Below are positions 14,101 through 26,100 of a stretch of DNA of 64,000 bases, in pieces. Positions within the stretch are counted from its first letter, which is position 1. The number at the start of each line of letters is the position of its first letter. The stretch covers positions 19,656,870-19,720,869 of the forward strand of contig CALNVZ010002100.1 in assembly GCA_940671915.1 (NCBI GenBank). The letters are read 5' to 3'. The position numbers and the translations under genes were made by a program. Below the pieces are notes generated by a model, which saw only the letters and a program-made list of their open reading frames with translations, was not told where the DNA came from and did not search any database. The DNA comes from Paracentrotus lividus. Lineage: Eukaryota > Echinodermata > Echinoidea > Camarodonta > Echinidae.

Positions 14101-17100
14101 CCTGCGCAGGTCGAGCTGCTGGCAAATATCCAACATAAGTGTCTCTGACTAAAAGACATTATGTCACACTCACCCTGCTGCGGTGAACACTGTGTCGCAA
14201 ACGTGCACTAGGATCTAGCTCGTCCTGACTAAAGAACATTTGTGAACCCACCTGGCTCCGATACTAACATCGCATCCGCATGGAGCAAACTGTAGATCTA
14301 CCTGTGTCTACCAAACGACATAGTGTGCACCTAACCTGCGTGCTCCGCGTCGAGCTGCTGCCACAAAATGTAGATAGTGTCTTGACCATAAGACACACCC
14401 CACCATTCTGTGGATACCTTAACCCCGACATCTCCTGGTTCTGAGTGTTACAAATGCTACGATTAGTGTCTTCACGAAAGACATTTGTGCACCTCAACCG
14501 CGGGTCGAGCTCGTTGACAAATGATACCAGATTAGTGTCTTGACAAAGGACATTTGTGCACCTGTCGCCTTTGCCTGGCTCGAGATGTGGCAAATGTAGA
14601 TTCAGTGTCATTGCCCAAAAACATTGCTGAACCTGCACCTGCTGTCGAGTGTGCATGTAACAGACTGTGAGTCAATCAAAAAAATGTCCCATCACTTTGC
14701 AAGCTGTCTTGTTGAAAAGTATGAATATTTGATCATGGGTTTTATGGTATGATCTGGTATCATCCTCCTAGCCTATGTTGGTACAGTTTTCATTGGGATC
14801 TTTGCACGCATGACTGAATAACAGACAATCTTCAGAAGACGGTAAAATCTCTCTTGCGCCAAGTGGCTGGGTGAAGAATAAACAAACTGGGAATGTATTA
14901 CTTATGTGCACGCACAAAGACACACACCCACACGTACCCTCATCTGAACATACACAAAGCACATACACACCAACATCCTCACCACACACATCCACACATA
15001 CCCTCCACACTCACTTACACACCCACATACCCTATCTCATCAATACCAGCACAAACACGCATAAACACCCACACACATACACAAAAACCCTCACCCACAC
15101 TCACAAACAGTTGTTAGGGAATTACAACGTCACAAACATTCAGTGATGGTCTAGGTAAACAGAACGTCAAACAGGACATTTAATTGTGAATTGTTTAATG
15201 TGTGTGTGGGAGCGAGAATGGGCGTGTGTTGATGTGTCTATGTGGTGAGAAGGTGTGTGGGCAAGTGTTTACATATATTCTGTCAGCATTTCCTTTTAAT
15301 CTTCAACCAACCACTTGGCGCAAGGGAGATCTTACCGTCTTCTGCAGATTGTTTGTTATTCAGTCATGCGTGCAAAGATCTAAATGAAAATGGTACCAAC
15401 ATACGCTAGGAAAATGACTTTACCAAGACATATCATGAAACCCATGATTGAATGTTCATACTTTTCAAAATGATGGGACATTTTTATTGACTCACTCTGT
15501 AGAGTAGTGTCTTGCCAAAGAACATTTGTGCACCTCACCTGGGTCGAGTGTGGCAAATGTAGATTAGTGTCTTGACAAAGAACATTTGTGCAGAGGCAAG
15601 ATTCAAATAAAGTGGATGGACACTCACCATAGCGGTCCAGGGTGTAGGTGATACCAAGACAGGTGGAGTTCTTAGATGGGTCCAGGATGATTCCAAAGAA
15701 CTCCAAGAACAAATCTTCATCACCATCTGGAACAGGAGGTGGTCTATCCTCCAGGCTCTCGGGCTTTGGAAACCTGTTCCCACAAGTGGCACCTATCAAA
15801 TACAAGCAATGGATGTTGGTAATGAAAGTGGTTCTTGTATATTGCTCAGAAAATGGTGTTGTGATGTTCAAAGGGCTCAACATATATGGATCTAGATGTT
15901 TTTTAAACTAGCCAACACTACTTCAGCAGAATTTTTTTCTAAAATATGGATTAATGATCTATGTTCAGCTGTTCAGCCGGATCAGACACAATAGCATTTA
16001 TATGTGCACATTGGAGTGCCCCTCCAAAGTATTGTGTCTAATTCAACCACATCTGCTCCTGACTTTGCAGTCTTTTGGACTAATAAGATGCCAGCTAAAC
16101 TTGATGTATCAAATGATATTTTAAAGAGAGCGTGAAGACATTGGTATTGGTAAAAAATATTTTGTTTTGGTCAAACATACCATTAAGATAATCATTGTTC
16201 CTTGATCATTGATAATGATATAAATTCAATACTCAATAAATAATGACCTTGAATAATTAATAATATCAACAAACACATTTATAATGCGCAATCTCTAGTA
16301 CTTTCCTTGAGGCGCATTGTAAAACAAAAAATGTGTTGTCAACTATAAATGTAATTGAAGACTAGTGACATCAATATTAATTTTGTTCAAAAGGACCATC
16401 TAGAGCGAATATCTCTTGCTTTCACTTTCCATCTCTAAATCTTTAAATTGTATTTTTCAGCCATTAAATTTGAACTAATTGAATACTCCAGCATGGAGAT
16501 TACATGTAGTTGCTTTTAATGAAAACAAAACGAGCTGGAGGAAAATTTGACAACTGTATAGTTTGTACGTATGTTACATATTCAATCTATATGGCCGTGT
16601 GTTATAAGTTCGCCGCCTTTTGCGTTACATGCCAATTTGACTAAAAAAAGAACCTTTTTCACTTCAAAGACGTGTATCTCGAAAAGTATACACCCTACTA
16701 TATCAAAACTATACATTTTCTGAAAGGAAATTCATCAAGGAATCTAAATCTGCATTGAAAAATTATACCAGGTGCAAGATAAAAAAGTTATTCTGAAAAA
16801 TTTCAGGAAATATAGATTTTTTATTAATTTTCATTTTTTTATCATCAAGTCATCTATTGTCAGCCAAATAGTAATGACATTATTATACTATGATAGAGAA
16901 TATTCATACCTTTCAAATAAGGTATAATTCATTATGGTTTACAATTTTAGAATGAAAAATATAAAGATCCAAAATTTTGCTTTGAAAATATAGATTTTTT
17001 CAAATTCATGAGGGGGTTGAGTCCTGCCAAGTACTGTTGCACCATCAAACACATTGTTTAAGTGATATGATGGTATAAAGCAGTTCATAAGCTTCAATTT

Positions 17101-20100
17101 GGTGCAAAATTTACAAAAATAGGCTAAATTTTGGCAGAGATATTGCAGTTTCCCCAACGGTACTGCAATATCTCTCATTTCTAATGACTTTGTACAGGAG
17201 GCATTGCTTTTTTAAGTCTAATAATGATTGTTGGGTCTTCCTGGTTGCTATTGTGACATCAAACCTATTGTTCAGTGATGTTATGGTATAAAGCTATTTT
17301 ATAAGCTTTAGTTTGGTACCAAATTTACCGTCATAAGCCAAAATTTGGCAGAGAAATTCAAGTTTTCCCCAAATCAACCACAAAATGTGAAATTTCCCAT
17401 TGACTTTGTACAGGCGGCGCCGCTTCCGGCACCACCCCTACTGTCCTAAACTTAAACCATTGTAACTCCACCAGAATGTGACCTAGAACAATGAAACCTC
17501 ACAGGGAGCTAGCACAGTAACATAGCTTCAAAATGAGATCAAATATGTTACATGAACTTTCTTTCTTTGGAAAATATCAACAAACCAATGCTGAAAAATA
17601 GCAAAAAGTGTAACAGCACCACACTATTTGGGTGGCGAGTTCATAACACATGACCATATACATGTACATTTATCACTTTCTCTTCTATAAAATCCCCCTT
17701 TTTTCTTATCAATTTTTTTAAATAAAAAATAATAGGTATTAGAATATGAGACTGCCAGATTGATATCTTAAGCTATAACTCCTTTGTTTAAAACCAATTT
17801 TGAGTAACAAAAGGAGCTTTATTAAAATTCTAAAGACACTAACCAATATCTTAAAATACATACACTAAATATCTCTTGAAATGTTGGGGACAGGAAAATT
17901 TTCGGCTAATGTACATCTTGGTTCACTGTTTGTCCATCTTTCTATTGAACTTTCTTATCAGTCACCTGATATTCCTTTTTTAACAAAAGCAAGTGTTGGT
18001 ATTTCATACTAAAGGCAGGGTGATATTTTTAGTGATATAATACAATTTCCAAGACTGCTTTCAATAATTTAAATACTTACTATTGCCGCACATGTCAGAG
18101 TCCGAAATTAAGGCCTCGTAGCTATACATCTTGCCAGTGCTCTGAAAAGAGATGGGGAAGAAACATCACTTACAAAAGGTTGAATTTTTCAGGGTTTTGG
18201 AAATGAAACAAAAGAAAATACATGTAGGTCTCTTCATATGAGAGTATAAATCCCAAGAGGAAAAAAAAAACCCGTAAAGGGGACCAATACCCAAGGAAAT
18301 AATCACTTTTATAAGAAAGAGCACAATCAGAGGAGCAATTTAAAAAAAGTTTCATCACAATCGGTTATAAAATAAGAGAGTTATGGAAGTTTGAAAAGTC
18401 TTGTTTTACCTTCTATGGGGATCCTCAAACTGGCAACATCGGCTTCAAAATGGCTGATTTTATGGACAACTCTCCATTGGTTTTGTACACAAATTTTCAG
18501 ATTTTCCCCATTTTCTTCCAAAATATATCTTATTTACTTCTGAGCTCAAAATATGTCATGGAGAAATATATTTCACACAATATATGTTGAGCTCAGAAGT
18601 AAACAAGACATATTTTGGAAGAAAATGGGGAAAATCTTAAAATTTGTGTACAAAACCAATGGAGAGTTGTCCATAAAATCGGCCATTTTGAAGCTGATAT
18701 TGCCAATTTGAGGATCCCCACAGAATAAAGGTAAAACGAGACTTTTCAAAATTCCATAACTCTCTTATTTTTATAACCGATTTTGATGAAACTTTTTAAA
18801 ATTGCCCCTCTCATTATCTCTGTCCTATGAAAGTGAATATTTCCCTTTGGATTGTTTCCTTTAAGACAAACTCCAGAGAGACGGAACTGTTGTCCTCAGG
18901 AGAGTTGTACTTGATGGAGTTAATTCTGGGAGTTGTCCTTCAGGAGGGGAAAGCAGTCCTCCTTAGGGGAGCTGTCTCCTGGGGAGTTGTCCTCTGGAGG
19001 GGGGGGGATTCTTCTGAGCCTTGTCCTTCAGAGGGGGAAAGCAGTCCTCCGTAGGGGAGCTGTCTCCTGGGAGTTGTCCTCTGGAGGGGGGGGGGGATTC
19101 TTCTGAGCCTTGCAGGCCGTAACTAGGATTTTTAACGGTGGGCGTTCGACATTGAAAAAGTGGACCTTTTTTCAAGGATTTTTTTTTTCGAGCGCGAAGG
19201 TGGCAGAAAATTTTTGAGTTAAACTTGAGTATAATAGCATTATCATTATGATTAATAGACCCTATTTAGGAGCTAAAAAACTGGGGTTAATTGTGCATTA
19301 TAGTCTCTACTTATAGTATCCGCGAGCGCGTAAGCTGCGAGCCTGAAAATTTTAAGAATCTCTTAATGGCTTTTCTTTTTTATTGTCAATGCAGGTATGA
19401 ATATATAGGAATTCAGCGCAAAGCGCACACGAGCTCAAAATTTTGAAAACAAAATTGGAGTTAAATTGTGCAATATAGAGCCTATTTAGTATCCGCGAGC
19501 TGAAAGTTTGAGCTATAAAAATCGTGCCTTATAGACTCTTCTAGGATCCATAATTGAAGATACATTATAATCTTGGCTCATTAATAAATCTTTGCTATGA
19601 AATATTTTGTTGGGCCTGCCAAGCACCTAGGCCTCCCCCATCTAGCCCAAAACACAATTGCAAACAATTCATTTGACAAGGTTTTTTCTCCAACAGAGAG
19701 CACTGGGTCCAACCCTTTTTAATATTATTGTTTGTTATTTTTCAGTTCGATGTCGCATAGTGACCAGCAGGAAAAATTGGGGTTTTAAGCAATTATGAAG
19801 TAAAGAAAGGAGCACTTTTAGTATTGTACGTGATACTTTTTAAGAAATATTAGTTTCCATGGACTTTTAAAGAGTATGAAAGGCTTCTTTTTAGTATAAA
19901 AAGGGACACTTTTTAGATTGCATGAAAAAATGGGGGCACTATGCCCCCTGCTCCCCCCCCCCCTCCCCCGGTTCCACTGCCTCTGTTAGACCTAATATCC
20001 TAAGCGCGAACGCGAGTAGAAAACTTTGAGCTCAAAATTAGTGTTATTGTGCATTATAGACCCTATTAGTATGCCTGGAGCGCGAAGCCGCCGAGCCGAA

Positions 20101-23100
20101 AATCTTAGGGGTTAAGACATATGGAGTTAACAAGGGCCCTTTTTAGTATAAAGTGCCCCCTTTTTAACATTAATTGTCCACGGACTTTTCAAAACTCGAA
20201 AGGCTTCTTTTAGTATAAAGATGACACTTTTTTTTTATAGCCTCGAAAAGGACACTTTTTTGTACAGAAAAGGCACTACAGGGTGGATGAAAAAGTTGGG
20301 TCACTGTGCCCCTGCCCGCCCCACCGCGCGTTCCACCGCCTCTGCCACTAAGCCTTATTTCTGTTTTTACATTCCTAACATTGAAGATAAAATACAAAAA
20401 ATAGAACACAAATGCAAACGAAAACATTCCTGCGAAATGGTTTAAGTGTAATTCCTCGTAATTTGTTCTGAAAAACGTGATTATCATCCCCAAAATAAAA
20501 AGTAGCGAGCAGCGAAGCGCGAGCGAAAGATTTTACATGTAGGGGACTGAAAGCAAAGTGTTTTAATCTTCCATTCTTGTATTTCTATTCAAGTATCTGC
20601 TGCATTTCTGCCAAAAAGTGGAGTTTTAATTTTTTTTTTTTTTTTTGGTCAAGCGGACCCTGCTCGCCTCGGGGGTGGGGGGGGGGGGGGGGGGGGTTCG
20701 TTCGAACCCCCCGAACCCCCCCTGTTACGGGCCTGCCTTGTCCTTCAGAAGGGGGAAAGCAGTCCTCCAGTAGGGGAGCCGTCTCCTCTGGAGTGGTCTT
20801 CTGAGGAGATGTCCTCAATGGGAGGGCGGTCCTCTGGGGGAGCAGTCCTAGAGGGCTTAGTTTGATTAATTGGATATACCCTTTGTAGGGCGAGTACACA
20901 CATGTATTGTAAAATATGGGTATAACCCTCATATATAGCCCTCACTCAAACTACCCGTAACTATCCCTCACCTTACTCTTCAAACCACCCACAAATTTTG
21001 ACTTCAATGAATCATGAAGACCCTAAAGGGCCTGTCCCACTGGAGGCAATCGTTGTTGTGACAACTGGCAATCTTGCTGTTGTGAGTGTGGTAGCAAGTT
21101 GTTGTTGTAGCCTAGCGTAGATAGAGTCGTATGAAGGTTTATAATCACCTTTTTAAAGCCGAACTCCTTACAATTATGACATTCTCAGGTTGTCACCACA
21201 ACGGTCCCCGCCTGTGTGACAGGCCCTTTATTGTGCATTTCTCCTAAAGTGATGAACTGAACCATAAAAAAAAATGGAGGGCTTTCATAGTATCAAGAGC
21301 TTACCATACATATTTGTGGAGAAAATTTTAAAGAACAACAAATATTGAAGTCCCCAGTCATTATTGAGTCACTGCACAAAGCAATTTTTATTTAATGTGA
21401 ACTTCCGATCATTGTGGATCCATCTTCTATTCATGAGGCCATGTCTGTGGTCTGTGTCTCTATCATTACATCCAACTTTTCTCATGAAATTACATTTGCA
21501 TGTGCAGCCATATTTTTGTTTTTATTGTACCATATACTTAGACATCATTCAGAGACCAGGCTTGAAAAAAAAAACACAGATTATATTTATAATTATATTG
21601 TTCTGAATTACATCTCCTCTGTAGTTCATCAGACATAGATTTTATCCAAATTTCCAAAGCAGTACTTAGTGGATCCAGGATTCAGAAAAAGAAGGGGAGC
21701 AGAAGACAATTTTCTTAAATATTTTACCAACAAAGTATGCTCAATGTGTGATTCTCAAAATAAAGGGGAGTGCACACCCCTGTGATATGCAAAGAAACAT
21801 AATAATATACCCTTGGAAAAAATCAGGGAAAGTTATCCAATTCCCTTCTTTTTCCTATTTGTTGTATAATATTTCCTTTATTTCTCTTCCCTTCCCATCC
21901 GTCTTTCTCTCTTTCTTTTGCTAACAACATCCCTCATCATCAGCTTTCCCCCTTTATTTCTCTTAAATCCTTGTCCCTCAAACCTTTTCCTGTGTTTTTC
22001 TCCAACTCTCCAGCTGTAGTCTAGGCTAGAGACCATGTAACCTTGTTTTTTGATATATACAATGTTTTTTTATGGTTCTTTGTCAATTCGAGGGTGCTGA
22101 TTCCAATCCGATGGGTGCCCAACGCAAACTTGAGCATTTTTCACAAATCGCGAAAATCAAAAGGCCCCAAAATGGCCGCCAAAATAGAAAATGACTATTA
22201 TATAAGGTTGTTTGAGTTTCTTATCAATTCGAGTGCTGTTCCAATCCATGAAGGCCAGCCGCGAACTTCTTGCCAGATATTTACGCAATCGCTAACAATT
22301 CAAATATATACGGCTGCCAAAAGTGCCGCGCAAAACTGGAAATCAGTTTCCACAGGGTATTTCTGAGTTGCTTGAGTTCTAATCAAATTTCGAGCGGTGC
22401 TGATCCAATCGATGGCTGCCAGGCCGCGAAACCCAACATATAACTCAAATCGCTAAATTCAAAATGGCTGCCAAAATGCTCCCAAAAACTGGAAATCAAG
22501 AAATTCCAAGGGTATTTAGTGTTCGTTTTTGTAAAGTTTCTATTCAAATCAAGAGAAGCAGGCTGCTCTTCCAAATTCAATAGTTACAACCGGTGTAACC
22601 AACAATTTTATGAAAATCGCGAAAATTCAAAATGGCTTGCCAAAATCGCCGCCCACATATCATTCTACTCTACTTGTGAATATTTAATATCTAACCGCTC
22701 TCCTATGACATTAAATGCTAACATAATACGTATTCTTATTTGTGTGACTCACATACTTTTCATGTAGTGTTAGTGAAACACGCCTGAAACGATACATCAT
22801 CGAATTCGTTTCAGAGGGGGTGCTGGATTCAAACACCGCCAACTAAAATCACACAAACCCCGCTAAACGTTGCCGAACTGATCGATTGACAACTGCAATG
22901 CCATTACTTACGCACAAAAACTCTCGCCTGAGACATACTCGCAATATCAGCCTTCAGGTAAATGGAATTGTCAGTCACCTCCGGTTCGACGGAAATTAGT
23001 CCCTGGACAGAAATAAGTAATAGTGAACTTCCTTGTATAATCATATTTTGTAGTAGATGCTTTCAGACCATACTTAGGTGGGAAAAAGACTATTTTGCAA

Positions 23101-26100
23101 GCCTAAACACCATTTGCTAAAGTTGTAATCAGAATCTTGATTCACATAGATTATTTCCTAACAATTATTATATAAAATAGTGATCTTGTCACATCTGCGA
23201 CAAGCGCCTTCCACATTCGAATGCATGTGATACAAATATTGAACCACGAGTAAAAGTCTTTGTGATAAAGTTCAAATACCAGACTTTTTTTAACCTAATC
23301 GAGATGAATTACCATATTTGAAAAGCTGAGAATTATGCTTTTAAATCGTTGATCATAATTTAAAAAGTTGCTTAATCGAGAAGATACTAGCACGTAGAGC
23401 TATTGAGAGCAAATGGCCATATTTACATAATTTGCATCTCACTAGGATTTCGAAATTACACAATGACAGACGTTTTTCCCCTGCACATAAGTTATTCCTA
23501 TTTTTGAAAAATTCGGACTCTTAGCGTACTTATTCAAGTTGATCATTTCTTTGAAAAGATAGTTGCTCGGCATAATCAAGAAAACAAAGTGAAAAAACTG
23601 TGCAAAATACAAAAAGTCTATAGCCGCGTTCGCTTTGCGTAGAGTGATAGCGCCCTCTTCCCCTTAAGTTTACAACTAGAATTGATATGATTGAAAATAG
23701 GTATTCTATGGGTATATTTCAGGGTATTTTGGTGGTTTCTTGCCAATTCGAAGAACCGCTAGATATCAACGTAAGAAATAGCGATGAAATAGGCATTTTC
23801 GCGAATTTGCTTTCATTTGGAATTAATAAGCCTTTATCATAACTGTCGGCCGTTTTCACCCGCTTATGTTATTTGCTTTAAAAAAAACAAGGTTTCCCTG
23901 AAAGGTACCCATCGAATTTGGAATCAGAGCCATGAACTTGACTAATAGCTATAAAAAATAACCTCGGATATCCATGTAGAAACATTTTTTTAACGTGGCT
24001 GATGGCAGCGAATATTGACGATTTGCGCAAAATGCTTAGGGTTTCGTGCCTCTAACTCATCATATTTTGAAACAGCGTTTTCAATTGAATTAAATTATTA
24101 AAAAAAAAACTTGGATAACAACAAAATGCGCGTTTCCATTTCACTTGGCGGCCGTTTTGAATTTTAGCGGGGTTTCACGGTTGACACTCATCGGATTTGA
24201 AATCAGCACCCTCAAATTACAAACCAACCAAAACAACCTCTGAAATAATACACATTTTCATTTTTAGGCAGACGATTTTAGCGGTTTACATAAATCCTGT
24301 ATGTTTTGTGGCTGGTACTCATCGGATTTGGAATAAGCGCATTCAAATTAGCAAGAAACCACCAAAATAACCTGAAATATACCCATAGAACACCCATTTT
24401 CAATTGGGCGGCCATTTTGGCAGCCATTTGGAATTTTAGCGATTTGCATAAAATCTGTTGAGTTTTGAGGCTGGCACTCATTGAATTTTGAATCAGCACC
24501 CTCGAAATAATAAGAAACCACCGAAACAACCCCCAAAATACCCTTGGAATACTGATTTCCAGTTTTGGCGGCCATTTTGGCAGCCATTTTGAATTTTAGC
24601 GATTTGCGTAAAATCTGTTGGGTTCCGCGGCTGGCACTCATCGAATTTGGAATCAGCACCCTCGAATTGATAAGAAACCACCAAAACAACCTCAGAAATA
24701 CTGTATAAGCCAATATTTTCGCGTCCAGATATTTTCGCGATTTTGGACTAGTTGGGGAAATTCGCGGGAGCAAAATTTCCTGCGATGTTTGGGTATTGAC
24801 ATATCATTATTGATAAATTAGGCCTTGGTACTAAAGGTGGAAATTTTCGCAAAGATGACCCAACTCGCGAAAATTTGCGCGAAATAAAGTCTTCGCGGAA
24901 AATAACCACTTATTACAGTACCCTTCAAGCAATACTGAATTTCGCCAGTTTTGCGGCCATTTTGCAGCCTTGCTTTATAATCTCTAGCATTTGCGTAAAA
25001 TCCTGGAGTTTCGCGGCTGGCTATCATCGGATTTGGAATCGCACGCTCGAATTGAATAAGAAACCACCCAACACCTCAGAAATCCATTTTCATATTTGGC
25101 GGCCATTATTGGCGGCCATTTTGAATTTTCGCGATTTGTGAATAAATGCTCAAGGTTTCACGTCGTGCACCCATCGGATTTGAAATCAGCACGCCTCGAA
25201 TTGACAAGAACCCAAATCAAAAACTTGTATATATATCAAAAAGCAGCGGTTCGGAATCTTTTCCTATGGGGCCTATGCCTGGACATACTGACTTATTTCT
25301 CTCAACATGTCCTTCTTTTTCTGGAATTCCTCAAGTGAGGCAACACACTTTTTTTTATTTTTTTTTTTTTATCATACGAGTTTATTTATTTATTTAATTT
25401 ATATTCAAACAATATTTTAGCAGGAACACCAATCAACAGAAGTTGATCCCCTTGGCGGTCCTCTGCAAGTTATGACACATAAAGAAATCAAAAATCATCA
25501 TGACATCGTTACGTATCATCAACATATAAGTAAAAATATACACATTCATAGTCACAAAATAAATTATTCAAAAAATGAAATAACATTACTACAGTTGGGT
25601 AAAAAGAAATAAAGAACTTTAACTTATAAGAAACAATTGGGCTAGGAATGAAAGATAAATGATTAATCAATGTATGTCGAAAGATGCAAAGAGTTTGAAT
25701 ATTTGGCATTGATGGTTCTAAATTGTTCCAGAAGTTCTGACGACGGCTAAAACTAAACATGAAAAAGAATGTTTTAAAAAGACGATTTCTAACATACATT
25801 TAGTACGGGAATGTAATATTTTTGAGACGATGAATCTAGTTCCATATCGTGTGTAGGTTCTTTTCTAAACTTAAACATTTATTCAAAATCGAGGGGACTA
25901 CAACCTTGATTCGGCATCCGTACTTTCATACATTTAACATTAACAAATAATCTGGAAATAAAGAACTCTATGTTCAAAGGCGCATCAATTTAAAGAAGTG
26001 AATAAATGTATCAGAAGGAGTCATAAAATCGCTTTTAAAAATTATTCTTGCAGCCCCTTTTCTGTAACTTTTTTAATCTACCTGTATCGTCCTTATATCT

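Larger units (their letters stand above)
5769..15627 (-). other. Intron 4
   Basis: A 9.9-kb intron. From 5.8 to 10.9 kb it is AT-rich without a recognisable element, apart from a region at 8260-8470 with several TTCGCGAAAGTTT-type words common in element-derived DNA of this genome. It then holds the foldback element at 10921-12329, the 60-bp minisatellite from 13.26 kb and the mariner-type foldback insertion at 14.66-15.50 kb. Confidence 0.5.
18142..22911 (-). other. Intron 2
   Basis: A 4.8-kb intron holding the foldback at 18275-18863, a GC-rich minisatellite near 18.88-19.11 and 20.74-20.86 kb split by a 1.6-kb insertion, a 203-bp TIR element at 21026-21228, a CT-rich stretch around 21840-22000, and the plus-oriented ~155-bp array at 22.09-22.67 kb. 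The exon phases on either side do not match, so a short exon may be hidden here. Confidence 0.5.

Noticed and set aside
13387..14656. Minus-strand open frames with a 20-residue Cys-containing repeat
   Set aside because: They are the 60-bp minisatellite read as protein; open frames arise because 60 is divisible by three. No start context, signal peptide or splice support.
14871..15146. His/Thr-rich open frames on the plus strand
   Set aside because: Produced by the CA-rich stretch in the centre of the foldback element.
13262..15593. Regularly spaced repeats that might suggest a CRISPR array
   Set aside because: The whole 60-base unit is repeated, with no unique spacers, and the surroundings are eukaryotic intron.
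20170..20945. Pro/Ser-rich open frames on both strands
   Set aside because: They fall across the transposon end, a poly-G run and the minisatellite; low-complexity translations only.
24278..24773. 141-codon minus-strand frame with KMAAKMAA-type repeats
   Set aside because: It is the 160-bp tandem repeat in translation; the repeat itself has an obvious non-coding explanation.
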